A stretch of DNA of 64,000 bases from Emcibacter sp048269205 (lineage in GTDB: Bacteria; Pseudomonadota; Alphaproteobacteria; Sphingomonadales; Emcibacteraceae), in contig NZ_JBLXJC010000001.1 in assembly GCF_048269205.1 (NCBI RefSeq), positions 1,054,001-1,118,000 of the forward strand, in the 5' to 3' direction. Within the stretch, counting starts at the first letter, position 1; the number at the start of each line of letters is the position of its first letter. Shown here piece after piece: positions 17,353 to 25,853 of the stretch. The position numbers and the translations under genes are program-made. Below the pieces are notes generated by a model that was not told the DNA's origin, searched no databases, and worked only from the letters and a program-made list of their open reading frames with translations.

Positions 17353-17829
17353 ATGTCCAAGAAGAAGGAAAACGACGGACGGCAGGTGATCGCTGAAAAC
17401 CGAAAGGCCCGTCACAACTTCTTTATCGAGGAGGACTTCGAGGCGGGCATCGTCCTGAAAGGCACTGAAGTCAAGTCCCTCCGCCAGGGGGAGTGCAATA
17501 TCGCGGAATCCTATGCGGAAGTGAGAAACAACGAAGTCTGGCTGGTTAATGCCCATATCAAGGAATACAGCATGGGCAACCGGTTTAATCATGATCCGCG
17601 TCGCCCGCGAAAACTGCTTATGCACAGACGGCAGATCAATAAAATCTTCGCCGCCATCCAGAGGAAGGGCATGACCCTGGTTCCCCTGTCCATCTATTTT
17701 GATGATCACAACAGGGCCAAGATCAAACTTGGCCTGGCCAAGGGTAAAAAGGCCCATGACAAGCGTCAGGCCTCAAAAGAGCGGGATTGGAGCAGGGAAA
17801 AGGCCCGCATGCTCAAGGAGCATGGCTAG
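17353..17829 (+). CDS. smpB: SsrA-binding protein SmpB
   Basis: A 158-residue SmpB, which binds tmRNA and delivers it to stalled ribosomes for trans-translation. The OB-fold core runs from NRKARHNFFIEEDFEAGIVLKGTEVKSLR (about 16-44) through NIAESYAEV to HDPRRPRKLLMHRRQI. The C-terminal basic tail KKAHDKRQASKERDW is the part that mimics mRNA in the ribosome. The gene starts 2 bp after dapA and probably shares its transcript. The tmRNA gene itself was not seen in this window. Confidence 0.96.
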   Translation: MSKKKENDGRQVIAENRKARHNFFIEEDFEAGIVLKGTEVKSLRQGECNIAESYAEVRNNEVWLVNAHIKEYSMGNRFNHDPRRPRKLLMHRRQINKIFAAIQRKGMTLVPLSIYFDDHNRAKIKLGLAKGKKAHDKRQASKERDWSREKARMLKEHG

Positions 17830-17852
17830 GCCTTTTGTTTTTTCAGAATAAA

Positions 17853-18431
17853 TTAGCGCGCGTAAGCGGGAACCTCTTTTGCAGGACCGAATTTCCAGCT
17901 GCCGTCAGGTTGCAGACAAGCCGTGCCGTAGGCGGGAACGGCTTCATTTCCGACCGTGATGGTGGTCTGATATTCGCGCTCCTGCAGGCAGCTGCCGTGA
18001 CTGTAGGCGACCTGCTGAGGCGGCGGTGAGGCGGCCCAGCCCCTTCCGCCTGCAGGGGGCGGCTGGTTTGCGGGGACATAGATCACTTCTTTCTGGTTAT
18101 TTTGCTGGGCGGCCTGTGTCAGGCCGTAAACCAGAAGACCGCCGGCCAGCAGGCCAATGGCAACATCACTGCCATGGCCGTGAACACTGTAATGAGCGCG
18201 CGGGTGATGATAACGCCGGCTATGATAGCTCACATAGCCATAGTGCCTGGGCTTATAATAGCGGGGATTGTGATGTTTTTCATACCTGTTATGACGGTCG
18301 TGCCTGTATTCCTTGTGATGCCCGTCCCTGTGCCGCCCGTCGGCCCAGGCCTGTGCGGTCGGAACTAGTCCGAATGCCGCGACGCCGAGGACAACAGTGG
18401 ATGCTTTCAATAACCGTGCAATCTTACTCAT
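17853..18431 (-). CDS. Secreted His/Tyr/Arg-rich protein with a glycine-zipper segment and C-terminal surface-antigen-like domain
   Basis: A 192-residue protein of unknown function. A signal peptide ends at about residue 30 (VPTAQAWA). Residues 31-85 are extremely rich in His, Tyr and Arg in short HRDGHH, YRHDRH, RRYHHPRAH patterns, which could bind metal. A Gly/Ala hydrophobic segment (DVAIGLLAGGLLVYGL, about 88-104) follows. The C-terminal part (about 145-192) contains two cysteines in SCLQEREYQT and TACLQPDGSWK, a layout common in small alphaproteobacterial envelope proteins. It is convergent with smpB. The ATG 18431 was chosen for the signal peptide. Confidence 0.7.
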   Translation of the reverse strand: MSKIARLLKASTVVLGVAAFGLVPTAQAWADGRHRDGHHKEYRHDRHNRYEKHHNPRYYKPRHYGYVSYHSRRYHHPRAHYSVHGHGSDVAIGLLAGGLLVYGLTQAAQQNNQKEVIYVPANQPPPAGGRGWAASPPPQQVAYSHGSCLQEREYQTTITVGNEAVPAYGTACLQPDGSWKFGPAKEVPAYAR

Positions 18432-18592
18432 GGTCGGCCTTTCTTTTCCGAAGGTTCACCCTACACCTGCACACAAGATAAATAATGCAGTCTGAATATG
18501 TCCTGAACGTGGCATTCAGGCAATTCTCATTTGGCTGTCTTTGTCAGTGTATCACAGGGGGAAAGCAACGGGAATTTACAAACCCGCGAGCC

Positions 18593-19243
18593 TCAGGACA
18601 GTTCCGCTGCAATCAGCCGGAAAACGTCTTCGAACATTTCCGTGGTCAGCCGCCGGGTGTTGGTGTTGTAGCGGGAACAGTGATAGCTGTCGATCAGGCA
18701 GAGGTCGTCCCTTAGCCGGTGAATGGCACCATGGGCGAATTTGTGAGCCGATTTTTTAACACCGAAAGTTGTCAGGACCGCATTATGGGCCACAAGGCCA
18801 AGCGCCAGCAGCACCTTTACCCTGGGCAGGGAGTCGATCTGTTCCACCAGAAACGGCCTGCAGGTTTTTTCCTCGGCCGGGGTCGGTTTATTTTGCGGTG
18901 GCACACAGCGAACTGCATTGGTGATCATGGCCCGTTTGAGAACCAGGCCGTCATCGGGACGGGCGCCGTACGAACCTTCGGCAAACCCGAATTTGATCAA
19001 TGTAGGATAGAGCAGGTCACCGGCATAATCACCAGTGAAAGGGCGGCCGGTCTGATTGGCTCCGTGCAGGCCGGGTGCCAGGCCCACAACAAGAAGTTCG
19101 CAGTTCCGGTCACCGAAAGAAGGAACGGCACCGTTAAAGTAATCCTGAAATTTCTGCTGGTTTTCCTGCCTGAATTCCACCAGCCGCGGGCACAGGGTAC
19201 AGTCCCGCGGCGCTTCGCCTGCCGGCATTTCCTGTGCTGTCAT
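18593..19243 (-). CDS. Uracil-DNA glycosylase, family 5 (UDGb type), iron-sulfur
   Basis: A 216-residue glycosylase. The motif A region GLAPGLHGANQTGRPFTGD (about 54-72) is characteristic of UDG family 5 (UDGb), which lacks the catalytic Asp of family 1 and removes uracil and also hypoxanthine from DNA. Four cysteines (15, 18, 113, 128) have the spacing that holds a 4Fe-4S cluster. Motif B reads SYHCSRYNTNTRRLT, with Cys where Pro is usual. The start overlaps the NYN-domain gene by 4 bp, so the two should be made together. Confidence is high for the family and lower for which lesion is preferred. Confidence 0.88.
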   Translation of the reverse strand: MTAQEMPAGEAPRDCTLCPRLVEFRQENQQKFQDYFNGAVPSFGDRNCELLVVGLAPGLHGANQTGRPFTGDYAGDLLYPTLIKFGFAEGSYGARPDDGLVLKRAMITNAVRCVPPQNKPTPAEEKTCRPFLVEQIDSLPRVKVLLALGLVAHNAVLTTFGVKKSAHKFAHGAIHRLRDDLCLIDSYHCSRYNTNTRRLTTEMFEDVFRLIAAELS

Positions 19244-19785
19244 GGATGGTTTCCGCTTCCCTGCCGACCAAAGGCTTCGTGCATTTCTGACAATTCGATA
19301 AAACTGTCTGCCTGGCGCCTCAGTTCGTCGGCGATCATTGGCGGATTGGTTTTGGTGCTGCTGATCACGGTGACCCGGACGCCGCGCCGCTGCACGGCTT
19401 CGACCAGTCGCCGGAAATCGCCATCGCCGGAAAACAGGACCATATGGTCCACATGCTCAGCCATGCCCATCATGTCGATGGCCAGTTCCATGTCCATATT
19501 GCCCTTGATTTTCTTCTCGCCCCTGTTGTCGATAAATTCCTTGGTGGGTTTTGTCACAAGGGTATAGCCGTTATAGTCCAGCCAGTCCACAAGGGGACGC
19601 AATGGAGAATATTCCGCTTCTTCAATCAGCGCCGTATAATAATTGGCACGCAGCAGAACACCCCGGGTGGCGAAATATTCCCGCAGTCGTCTGTAATCAA
19701 TATCGAAGGAAAGAGCCTTGGCTGTGGCAAATAGATTCGATCCGTCAATGAACAAGGCCAGCTTCTCGTTCGGATAGAAATACAT
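19240..19785 (-). CDS. NYN-domain (LabA/DUF88) putative ribonuclease
   Basis: A 181-residue protein of the LabA/DUF88 group of NYN domains, which share the PIN-like nuclease fold. The acidic cluster is visible: Asp14 in FIDGSN, Asp98 and Glu100 and Asp104 in MDMELAIDM, and the loop SGDGD at 119-123. These would coordinate a metal ion for RNA cleavage. The C-terminal helix follows ELRRQADSFIEL. It lies upstream of, and overlaps by 4 bp, the uracil-DNA glycosylase gene. Target RNA unknown. ATG 19785 is preceded by an AT-rich promoter region. Confidence 0.85.
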   Translation of the reverse strand: MYFYPNEKLALFIDGSNLFATAKALSFDIDYRRLREYFATRGVLLRANYYTALIEEAEYSPLRPLVDWLDYNGYTLVTKPTKEFIDNRGEKKIKGNMDMELAIDMMGMAEHVDHMVLFSGDGDFRRLVEAVQRRGVRVTVISSTKTNPPMIADELRRQADSFIELSEMHEAFGRQGSGNHP

Positions 19786-19943
19786 AATGTAAATTCCTAA
19801 AATATATAAATTGTTTATTAGTATAGCATGAAGTTCATTTCTTCACAATCGGTTAGCAGTTTGGCATGCCAATATTTCATGTTTTTTCTTACCGATTGTT
19901 AGGCTATTGTACGCGCCGATTATGTTTATAAAAAGGCTTTGTG

Positions 19944-20477
19944 ATGATCCTGATCGGTTTTGGTGGAAACCTGGAGTCCCCCGACTACGGCGCGCCCGAA
20001 AACAACATTCGGGTGGCTCTGGAAATGCTGGCCGGTCGCGGTGTCAAATTGGACCGGCTGTCTGAATTTTATGAAACCGAGCCGGTGCCGGTTTCTGACC
20101 AGCCCTGGTATGTCAATGCGGTTGCCTCAGTGAAAACCTCGCTCGGGGCAGAGCAGCTTCTGGCGCTATTACACGATATCGAAATTGAAATGGGCCGGGT
20201 GCGCAACAGGCGGTGGGAAGCCCGTTTGATTGACCTTGACCTTCTGGCCTATGATGATCAGGTCCTGCCGTCTATGGAAAAATGGGCGGAAGCCGGTCGC
20301 ATTAACCCGCCGGACCGGCCAGTGGTGCCGCATCCGCGCCTGCAGGAACGCTCCTTCGTGTTGGTCCCGCTGGTGGATATCGCACCAGACTGGCGCCATC
20401 CGGTTCTGGACAGAACGGCAAGGCAGCTTCTGGCGGACCTGAAAGAGACCGGCAGGATAAGAAAGCTTGAGCGGTGA
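19944..20477 (+). CDS. folK: 2-amino-4-hydroxy-6-hydroxymethyldihydropteridine pyrophosphokinase
   Basis: A 177-residue HPPK, which transfers pyrophosphate from ATP to the pterin in folate synthesis. Family motifs are GFGGNLESP (usual GSNLG region), FYETEPVPVSDQPWYVNAV, the active-site RNRRWEARLIDLDLLAYDD (with the catalytic-site Asp residues) and VVPHPRLQERSFVLVPLVDIAP. The start is ATG 19944; a GTG directly upstream (19941) is also possible. AAAAGG lies 7-10 nt upstream. It is upstream of rpoZ with a 107 bp gap. Confidence 0.93.
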   Translation: MILIGFGGNLESPDYGAPENNIRVALEMLAGRGVKLDRLSEFYETEPVPVSDQPWYVNAVASVKTSLGAEQLLALLHDIEIEMGRVRNRRWEARLIDLDLLAYDDQVLPSMEKWAEAGRINPPDRPVVPHPRLQERSFVLVPLVDIAPDWRHPVLDRTARQLLADLKETGRIRKLER

Positions 20478-20584
20478 AAATAAGTGCGAAATATACAGTA
20501 TTTAAAGGATTCCGGACTTTACAGGGGAAGTTGTCGGTTGTATAAGCCTCGTTTCAGGAAAATTCTATTGGAGAGAATTGCGGC

Positions 20585-20974
20585 ATGGCACGCGTTACTG
20601 TTGAAGATTGCGTAGATAAAGTACCGAACCGGTTCGAGCTGGTTCTTGTGGCGGCCCAGCGCGCCCGTCAGATCTCTTCCGGTGCTCCCCTGACTGTGGA
20701 CCGGGACAACGACAAAAACCCAGTTGTCGCCCTGCGGGAAATCGCTGAAGAAACCGTTAAGCCGGATGATCTGGAAGAAGCTATTATTCACGGCATGCAG
20801 AAACATGTTGAAGTGGACGAGCCTGAAGAGGATGATATTTCCCTGCTTTTGGCCGGCAAGAAACTGGAAGAAGCCAATCAGGACGTGACCCCTGAAAATC
20901 TTTCGAAGATTGCAGAAGAGGTCATGGAAGAGACGGCGGCTGCCAAGGACGGTTCAGGGGAAGAAGAAGAATAG
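20585..20974 (+). CDS. rpoZ: DNA-directed RNA polymerase omega subunit
   Basis: A 129-residue omega subunit, which helps assemble the beta-prime subunit of RNA polymerase. The conserved core MARVTVEDCVDKVPNRFELVLVAAQRARQI (1-30) is present, with NPVVALREIAEETV after it; the C-terminal half is a long acidic tail (residues 70-129) of the kind seen in alphaproteobacteria. A GGAGAG ribosome-binding site precedes the ATG. A hairpin terminator lies 30 bp past the stop, before the rel gene. rpoZ next to rel is a conserved bacterial arrangement. Confidence 0.95.
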   Translation: MARVTVEDCVDKVPNRFELVLVAAQRARQISSGAPLTVDRDNDKNPVVALREIAEETVKPDDLEEAIIHGMQKHVEVDEPEEDDISLLLAGKKLEEANQDVTPENLSKIAEEVMEETAAAKDGSGEEEE

Positions 20975-21003
20975 TCTTCCGCAGAATTAAACCAAAATAA
21001 AGA

Positions 21004-21040
21004 GGGCCTGCCGTAGATTATGGCGGGCCTCTTTTTTTGA
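21004..21040 (+). terminator. Rho-independent terminator between rpoZ and rel
   Basis: A GC-rich hairpin (arms around GGCCTGCC and GGCGGGCC, nine-base AT-rich loop) followed by eight T. The run of T overlaps the region just before an ATG at 21044, arguing that this ATG is not the start of rel. Confidence 0.82.
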
Positions 21041-21112
21041 CATTTGACCTTTCAAGATTGTGCATGTCGTCATATATCTGAAAAAAGAGCGAAAAAACGG
21101 ACGGAAAAGGCA

Positions 21113-23260
21113 GTGATCAGACAATATGAACTGGTAGAGCGGGTGAGAAGTTACGAGAAGGAGCTTGATGAAAATCTCCTGAACCGCGCCTATGTTTTTT
21201 CCATGAAGGCCCACGGCAAGCAGATGCGGGCCAGCGGTGACCCCTATTTTTCCCATCCGCTGGAAGTCGCCGGGATTCTGACCAACATGCAGCTGGACTG
21301 TGACACCATTGTCACGGCTCTTCTGCATGATACCATTGAGGATACGGTGGCCACCTACGAACAGATTGATGAACTGTTCGGGGAGGAAATCGCCCGCATG
21401 GTGGACGGTGTGACCAAGCTTTCCAAGCTGGAATATATGTCGGAAAGTTCCAAGCAGGCAGAAAATTTCAGGAAATTTCTGCTGGCCATGTCCAATGACA
21501 TTCGCGTCCTGTTGGTGAAACTTGCCGACCGGTTGCACAACATGCGGACGCTGCATTTTATCAGTAAACCTGAAAAGCGCGCCAGGATTTCAAAGGAAAC
21601 ACTTGATATTTATGCCCCGCTTGCGGAACGTATCGGCATGCAGGAAATCAAGGAAGAACTGGAAGCGCTGGCCTTTCCCAATGTCTATCCCGAAGCTCAT
21701 GAGTCTATCATCCGCAGGCTGGATTTCCTGCACGCCAACACAGCGGATATCCGCGATCAGGTGATTGTGGAGCTCGAATGGTTGCTGACGGAGGCAGGCA
21801 TTGAGGCAGAAGTCAAGGGGCGTGAAAAGAAACCCTTTTCTATCTGGCGCAAGATGACATACCGCAATGTGAGCCTTGAGGATCAGGCCGATATCCTGGC
21901 GTTCCGGATCATTGTGGATGATACGGAAACCTGTTATCGGGCGCTAGGTGTTGTGCACCAGAAGTGGCATGCGGTGCCAGGCCTGCTTAAGGATTATATA
22001 TCCATGCCGAAACCCAACGGCTACCAGTCCATCCATACGGCGGTGATCGGCCCGCAAAAGAAAAAAATCGAAATCCAAATCCGTTCGACGGCCATGGATG
22101 CGGTGGCGGAAAAGGGTGTTGCGGCTCACTGGTCATACAAGCAGCATGCTTCGGAAAAAGAGGGCGCCCAGTACCGCTGGCTGCAGGACCTTCTCGAAAT
22201 TCTGGAGCATTCCACCGATCCGGAAGAGTTTCTGGAACATACCAAACTGGCCATGTATCAGAACCAGGTGTTCTGTTTTACACCCAAGGGTGAACTGATC
22301 AGTCTGCCCATGGGGGCGACGGTCGTGGATTTTGCCTATGCGGTTCACACCCGGCTCGGGGATAACTGTGTGGGGGCAAAGATCAATGGCAAGCCGGTTC
22401 AGCTTAGGGCGCGGCTGTCCAATGGCGATCAGGTGCAGATCCTGCGTTCCAACGCTCAGCAGCCGTCTCCCAACTGGCTCGGATTTGTCGTGACCGGCAA
22501 GGCCAGGTCGGCAATCCGCCGGTTTATACGTCACCAGAAAAGGGATGAATATATCAAGCTGGGCAAGAGTATTCTCGAGCGGGCTTTTCAGCATGAAAAC
22601 CGTGATTTTAACAACAAATCCATGGAACTGGCTGCCAAGAACCTGAATCTGTCCGACAAGGATGACCTGTTCGAGCAGGTCGGCAAGGGGGAGATTCTGG
22701 ACAGGAAAGTGCTCGAGACTGTCTTCCCGGGTATCAAACTCAACGGCCGGGAAAGCGCGGCAGCCTTTGTGCGTGCAGAGAATACAGATATGGCAGCTAA
22801 AAGCACTGGTGCCATTCCCATCAAGGGCCTGACGCCCGGTTTGGCCGTACATCTGTCCGAATGCTGCCACCCGCTGCCTGGCGACAGGATTGTCGGTATT
22901 TCAACTACCGGCAAGGGTATCACGGTGCATACCATCGATTGTGACGCCCTGGACGTCTATTCGGAAATGCCGGAAGTCTGGCTGGACCTGTCCTGGTCCG
23001 CGCCGGGAGAAGAAGCCGGCTTTTTTGTGGGCCGTATAGAGGTGCTGCTGGATCACGAGCCGGGCGCCTTGGCCAATGTGCTGAATGTGGTTGCCCGGGA
23101 GCGCGGCAACCTGAGCAACATCAAGTTTGCAGAGCGTTCGCCGGACATGTTCAGGATTGAGCTTGATATTGAGGTCAGAGATGTTAAACATCTGACCAGC
23201 ATTATCACCGCCCTGCGCGCCAGCGAGCGGGTCAATACTGTGGAACGTGCGTTCAGCTAG
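21113..23260 (+). CDS. rel: Bifunctional (p)ppGpp synthetase/hydrolase, RelA/SpoT family
   Basis: A 715-residue Rel/SpoT-type enzyme that makes and degrades ppGpp. The HD hydrolase domain is intact (His48, His72-Asp73, Glu76-Asp77 in HDTIED), so it should hydrolyse. The synthetase domain shows KPFSIWRK (240-247), DYI..KPNGYQSIHT (294-309) and EIQIRS (320-325). TGS (about 386-446) and C-terminal ACT (about 640-715, HEPGALANVLNVVAR) domains follow. The start is GTG 21113, which gives the family N-terminus; ATG 21044 would overlap the preceding terminator. AAAAGG precedes the GTG closely. pyrE follows 29 bp downstream. Confidence 0.93.
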   Translation: MIRQYELVERVRSYEKELDENLLNRAYVFSMKAHGKQMRASGDPYFSHPLEVAGILTNMQLDCDTIVTALLHDTIEDTVATYEQIDELFGEEIARMVDGVTKLSKLEYMSESSKQAENFRKFLLAMSNDIRVLLVKLADRLHNMRTLHFISKPEKRARISKETLDIYAPLAERIGMQEIKEELEALAFPNVYPEAHESIIRRLDFLHANTADIRDQVIVELEWLLTEAGIEAEVKGREKKPFSIWRKMTYRNVSLEDQADILAFRIIVDDTETCYRALGVVHQKWHAVPGLLKDYISMPKPNGYQSIHTAVIGPQKKKIEIQIRSTAMDAVAEKGVAAHWSYKQHASEKEGAQYRWLQDLLEILEHSTDPEEFLEHTKLAMYQNQVFCFTPKGELISLPMGATVVDFAYAVHTRLGDNCVGAKINGKPVQLRARLSNGDQVQILRSNAQQPSPNWLGFVVTGKARSAIRRFIRHQKRDEYIKLGKSILERAFQHENRDFNNKSMELAAKNLNLSDKDDLFEQVGKGEILDRKVLETVFPGIKLNGRESAAAFVRAENTDMAAKSTGAIPIKGLTPGLAVHLSECCHPLPGDRIVGISTTGKGITVHTIDCDALDVYSEMPEVWLDLSWSAPGEEAGFFVGRIEVLLDHEPGALANVLNVVARERGNLSNIKFAERSPDMFRIELDIEVRDVKHLTSIITALRASERVNTVERAFS

Positions 23261-23289
23261 AAGGTCTTTCAGACAAGAGGAAAAAATCT

Positions 23290-23871
23290 ATGAATCGTGA
23301 GGAAGTACTGGAAACATTCAGGGAAGCCGGCGCCCTGCTGGAAGGGCATTTCCTGCTGTCATCCGGACTGCACAGCCCCATGTACCTGCAGTGTGCGCGG
23401 GTTCTCATGGATGCCAGACGGGCGGATAAACTTTGCGCTGCGCTTGCAGCCAAAGTCCGCGCCACCATCGGAGAAATCGATATGGTGGTCTCACCGGCTA
23501 TGGGGGGCGTGATTGTCGGCTATGAAATGGGCCGCCAGCTTGGTGTTCCCGCTGTCTTTACCGAGCGGGTTGACGGGGAATTTGTCCTGCGCCGGGGGTT
23601 CGAAATCCCCGAAGGGGCCAGAATTCTGATGGCGGAAGATATCGTCACCACCGGTCTGTCCTCTCGCGAATGTATAGATGTGATCCGCAAATACGGTGGT
23701 AACGTCGTCGTTGCCAGTTGCCTGATCGACAGAAGTAACGGCCAGGCGGATGTAGGTGTGCCGCTTGTTTCTCTGGCAGGACTTGATATTCCCGCCTATG
23801 AGGCCGATAAATTGCCGCCTGAGCTGCAGGGAACCGAAGCGGTCAAACCGGGGAGCCGGGGTCTGAAATAG
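23290..23871 (+). CDS. pyrE: Orotate phosphoribosyltransferase
   Basis: A 193-residue orotate phosphoribosyltransferase, which transfers phosphoribose from PRPP to orotate in pyrimidine synthesis. Signs are the N-terminal GALLEGHFLLSSGLHSPMYLQ, the flexible-loop region FVLRRGFEIPEGARILMAEDIVTTGLSSRE, whose acidic ED dyad and TTG form the PRPP site, and the FTERVDGEF strand typical of the short bacterial type. Full length. ATG 23290 has AAGAGGAAAA upstream. The DUF2062 gene follows after 40 bp. Confidence 0.95.
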   Translation: MNREEVLETFREAGALLEGHFLLSSGLHSPMYLQCARVLMDARRADKLCAALAAKVRATIGEIDMVVSPAMGGVIVGYEMGRQLGVPAVFTERVDGEFVLRRGFEIPEGARILMAEDIVTTGLSSRECIDVIRKYGGNVVVASCLIDRSNGQADVGVPLVSLAGLDIPAYEADKLPPELQGTEAVKPGSRGLK

Positions 23872-23896
23872 CAAAAGGCCAAAGGCCCGAAGATAC

Positions 23897-23905
23897 AGGA
23901 AAGGG
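23897..23905 (+). promoter_or_regulatory. Strong Shine-Dalgarno that supports a CTG start
   Basis: AGGAAAGGG lies 6 bp before the CTG at 23912. The open frame has an in-frame TGA at 23864 and no ATG, GTG or TTG until 24002, so this site is the main evidence that the DUF2062 protein starts with CTG. Confidence 0.6.
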
Positions 23906-23911
23906 AAAGCA

Positions 23912-24553
23912 CTGTTTCTGCGCCGCAAGAAGAAAAGCGTTCTGACCAGGGTCCAGGATTTTCTCTGGCCCGCTCTCGGCTGGCGGCGGGCCTTTAGCTA
24001 TATGCATCACCGGGTGGCGCGCATTCCCGGAACGTCTTATGCTCTTGCTGCCGGGTTTGCCAGCGGTGCAGCAATGTCCTTTACACCTTTTGTCGGATTT
24101 CATTTTATTCTTGCGGCGACCTTCGCCTGGATTATCCGCGGCAATATCCTGACCTCCGCCATGGGAACCATTGTCGGCAATCCCTGGACCTTTCCCTTTA
24201 TCTGGGTGGCAACCTATGAAACCGGAAGCTGGCTTCTGGGCTGGGAGGCACAGGAAAACATGTGGGGCGGCATGATGGAAGCTGCCAACCAGGTCACATT
24301 CGGAGGTTTTTTTGTGGATCCCCTGAAGGCGCTCGCGCCCGTCGCGCCCTATTTCCATTCTGTCTTTTTGCCAATGCTGCTTGGCGGAATGGTACTGGGA
24401 GCAATTGCCTGGGGTACATTTTACTGGCCAATTTACAAGCTTGTGTCGGAATATAAACGCAAAAGATTTGAAAAACGCATGCAGGCGCTGGAGAAGAAAC
24501 TTTCCAGCAGCGGCCATGAGGATATTGGAGAGGAAGGAACATCCATATGGTAG
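23912..24553 (+). CDS. DUF2062 family membrane protein, probably started at CTG
   Basis: A 213-residue DUF2062 protein of unknown function. From CTG 23912 the N-terminus reads as a basic F-L-R-R-K-K-K stretch and then FLWPALGWRRAFSYMHHRVARIPG, which matches the family start; the ATG at 24002 would delete 30 conserved residues. Membrane helices are near residues 45-65, 75-95 and 150-170, and family signatures ASGAAMSFTPFVGFHF and GNPWTFPFIW are present. The C-terminus is a basic helix. Its end overlaps pdxJ by 7 bp, so it belongs to the pyrE-to-acpS run. Confidence 0.82.
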   Translation: MFLRRKKKSVLTRVQDFLWPALGWRRAFSYMHHRVARIPGTSYALAAGFASGAAMSFTPFVGFHFILAATFAWIIRGNILTSAMGTIVGNPWTFPFIWVATYETGSWLLGWEAQENMWGGMMEAANQVTFGGFFVDPLKALAPVAPYFHSVFLPMLLGGMVLGAIAWGTFYWPIYKLVSEYKRKRFEKRMQALEKKLSSSGHEDIGEEGTSIW

Positions 24554-25296
24554 ATCGGGATCGCATCAGGCTTGGCGTCAATATTGATCATGTGGCCACC
24601 ATCCGCAATGCCCGCGGTGGTCAGCACCCGGATCCGGTGCGGGCGGCAGTTCTGGCTGCCAAGGCGGGAGCTGACGGTATTACTGCCCATCTGCGTGAAG
24701 ATCGCCGTCATATTTCCGACAATGATATTGAACGGTTGATGGCGGAACTCAGCTTGCCGCTCAATCTGGAAATGGCGGCGACAGAGGAAATGCTGGCCAT
24801 TGCCTTGCGTCACAAGCCGGCGTCAAGCTGCATTGTACCTGAAAAGCGCCAGGAATTGACCACGGAAGGCGGGCTGGACGTGGCCGGAGCGGAAGACTAC
24901 CTCGGCTCATATGTGGAAAAACTGAAAGCGGCAGGGATCAGCGTCAGTCTCTTTATTGATCCCGATGAAGACCAGATCCGGGCGTCCCGGCGGCTTGGCG
25001 CTGACAAGGTAGAGCTGCATACCGGAACTTATGTGGAAGCCGAGGGGGCGGATCATGCACGGGAACTCGACCGTCTGCGTCAGGGGGCGCGCCTGTGTGA
25101 AGAACTTGATCTGGAGGTTCATGCCGGTCACGGCCTGAACTATGATACGGTGGAGGCCGTGGCGCGCATTCCCCAGTTTACCGAATTCAATATCGGCCAT
25201 TTTCTGGTGGGCGAGGCTATTTTTGTGGGACTGCCGGAAAGCCTGAGGCGCATGCGGGTTCTTATGGACCGGGGCAGTCGGAACAGGGAAGCATGA
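24547..25296 (+). CDS. pdxJ: Pyridoxine 5-phosphate synthase
   Basis: A 249-residue PdxJ, which condenses 1-deoxyxylulose 5-phosphate and 3-amino-2-oxopropyl phosphate to pyridoxine 5-phosphate, the last ring-forming step of vitamin B6 synthesis. Family motifs: GVNIDHVATIRNARGG near 8-23, ITAHLREDRRHISDNDI near 45-61, FIDPDEDQI near 137, ELHTGTY near 156 and HAGHGLNYDTV near 190. Full length. It overlaps the preceding DUF2062 gene by 7 bp and the following acpS by 4 bp, the usual alphaproteobacterial arrangement. B6 is the cofactor of serine palmitoyltransferase and OAT in this window, though that link is only incidental. Confidence 0.96.
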   Translation: MVDRDRIRLGVNIDHVATIRNARGGQHPDPVRAAVLAAKAGADGITAHLREDRRHISDNDIERLMAELSLPLNLEMAATEEMLAIALRHKPASSCIVPEKRQELTTEGGLDVAGAEDYLGSYVEKLKAAGISVSLFIDPDEDQIRASRRLGADKVELHTGTYVEAEGADHARELDRLRQGARLCEELDLEVHAGHGLNYDTVEAVARIPQFTEFNIGHFLVGEAIFVGLPESLRRMRVLMDRGSRNREA

Positions 25297-25709
25297 TGCG
25301 TGTTCTGGGGCTTGGCAACGATCTTGTGGATATCCGGCGCATCGAAAAATCGCTGGAAAAATATGGTGATCGCTTTATCCGGCGCACCTTTAACGAGGTG
25401 GAGAAGGCCCGCGCAGAAGCAAGGCCGCAGACCCGGGCATCGGTTTATGGCAAGCGGTTTGCCGCCAAAGAAGCCTTTTCCAAGGCGCTGGGGACGGGGT
25501 TCCTTCAGGACGGGGTAAGCTGGCAGGATGTCTGGGTTGAAAATGACGACAGGGGACGCCCCCATATTCGTCTTGCCGGCCGGGCGCGGGAAATCCTTGA
25601 TGACCTTGTCCCTGACGGCATGACGGCACAAATTGACCTGACCATCACTGACGACTATCCCTGGGCCCAGGCCATTGTCCTGATTACGGCTAATTCTGCG
25701 CATAGATGA
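25293..25709 (+). CDS. acpS: Holo-[acyl-carrier-protein] synthase
   Basis: A 138-residue 4-phosphopantetheinyl transferase that converts apo-ACP to holo-ACP. The two acidic metal ligands are visible: Asp10 in LGNDLVDIRRIE (normally GIDIV) and Glu60 in KRFAAKEAFSKALG. The central DRGRPHIRL is also typical. It should also activate the dedicated ACP of the sphingolipid locus unless another transferase exists. It overlaps pdxJ by 4 bp; two ATG codons in tandem (25293, 25296) are both possible starts. Confidence 0.95.
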   Translation: MMRVLGLGNDLVDIRRIEKSLEKYGDRFIRRTFNEVEKARAEARPQTRASVYGKRFAAKEAFSKALGTGFLQDGVSWQDVWVENDDRGRPHIRLAGRAREILDDLVPDGMTAQIDLTITDDYPWAQAIVLITANSAHR

Positions 25710-25853
25710 TTTTGCATATCCGGGAATTTTATAAAATCCTGCCGTCTTTTGGCTTTTAATATTTGTGATTTTGGACGGCATGGGCTAAGCCTAGGGCATA
25801 TTGGGTATTTGATTCCAGCAGTGTTTTGCTGACAAAGAGAGATGTTTTGATCT

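Noticed and set aside
21044..21112. ATG at 21044 as the start of the rel gene
   Set aside because: It sits directly after the T tract of the rpoZ terminator and adds 23 residues not seen at the family N-terminus; GTG 21113 gives the expected start.
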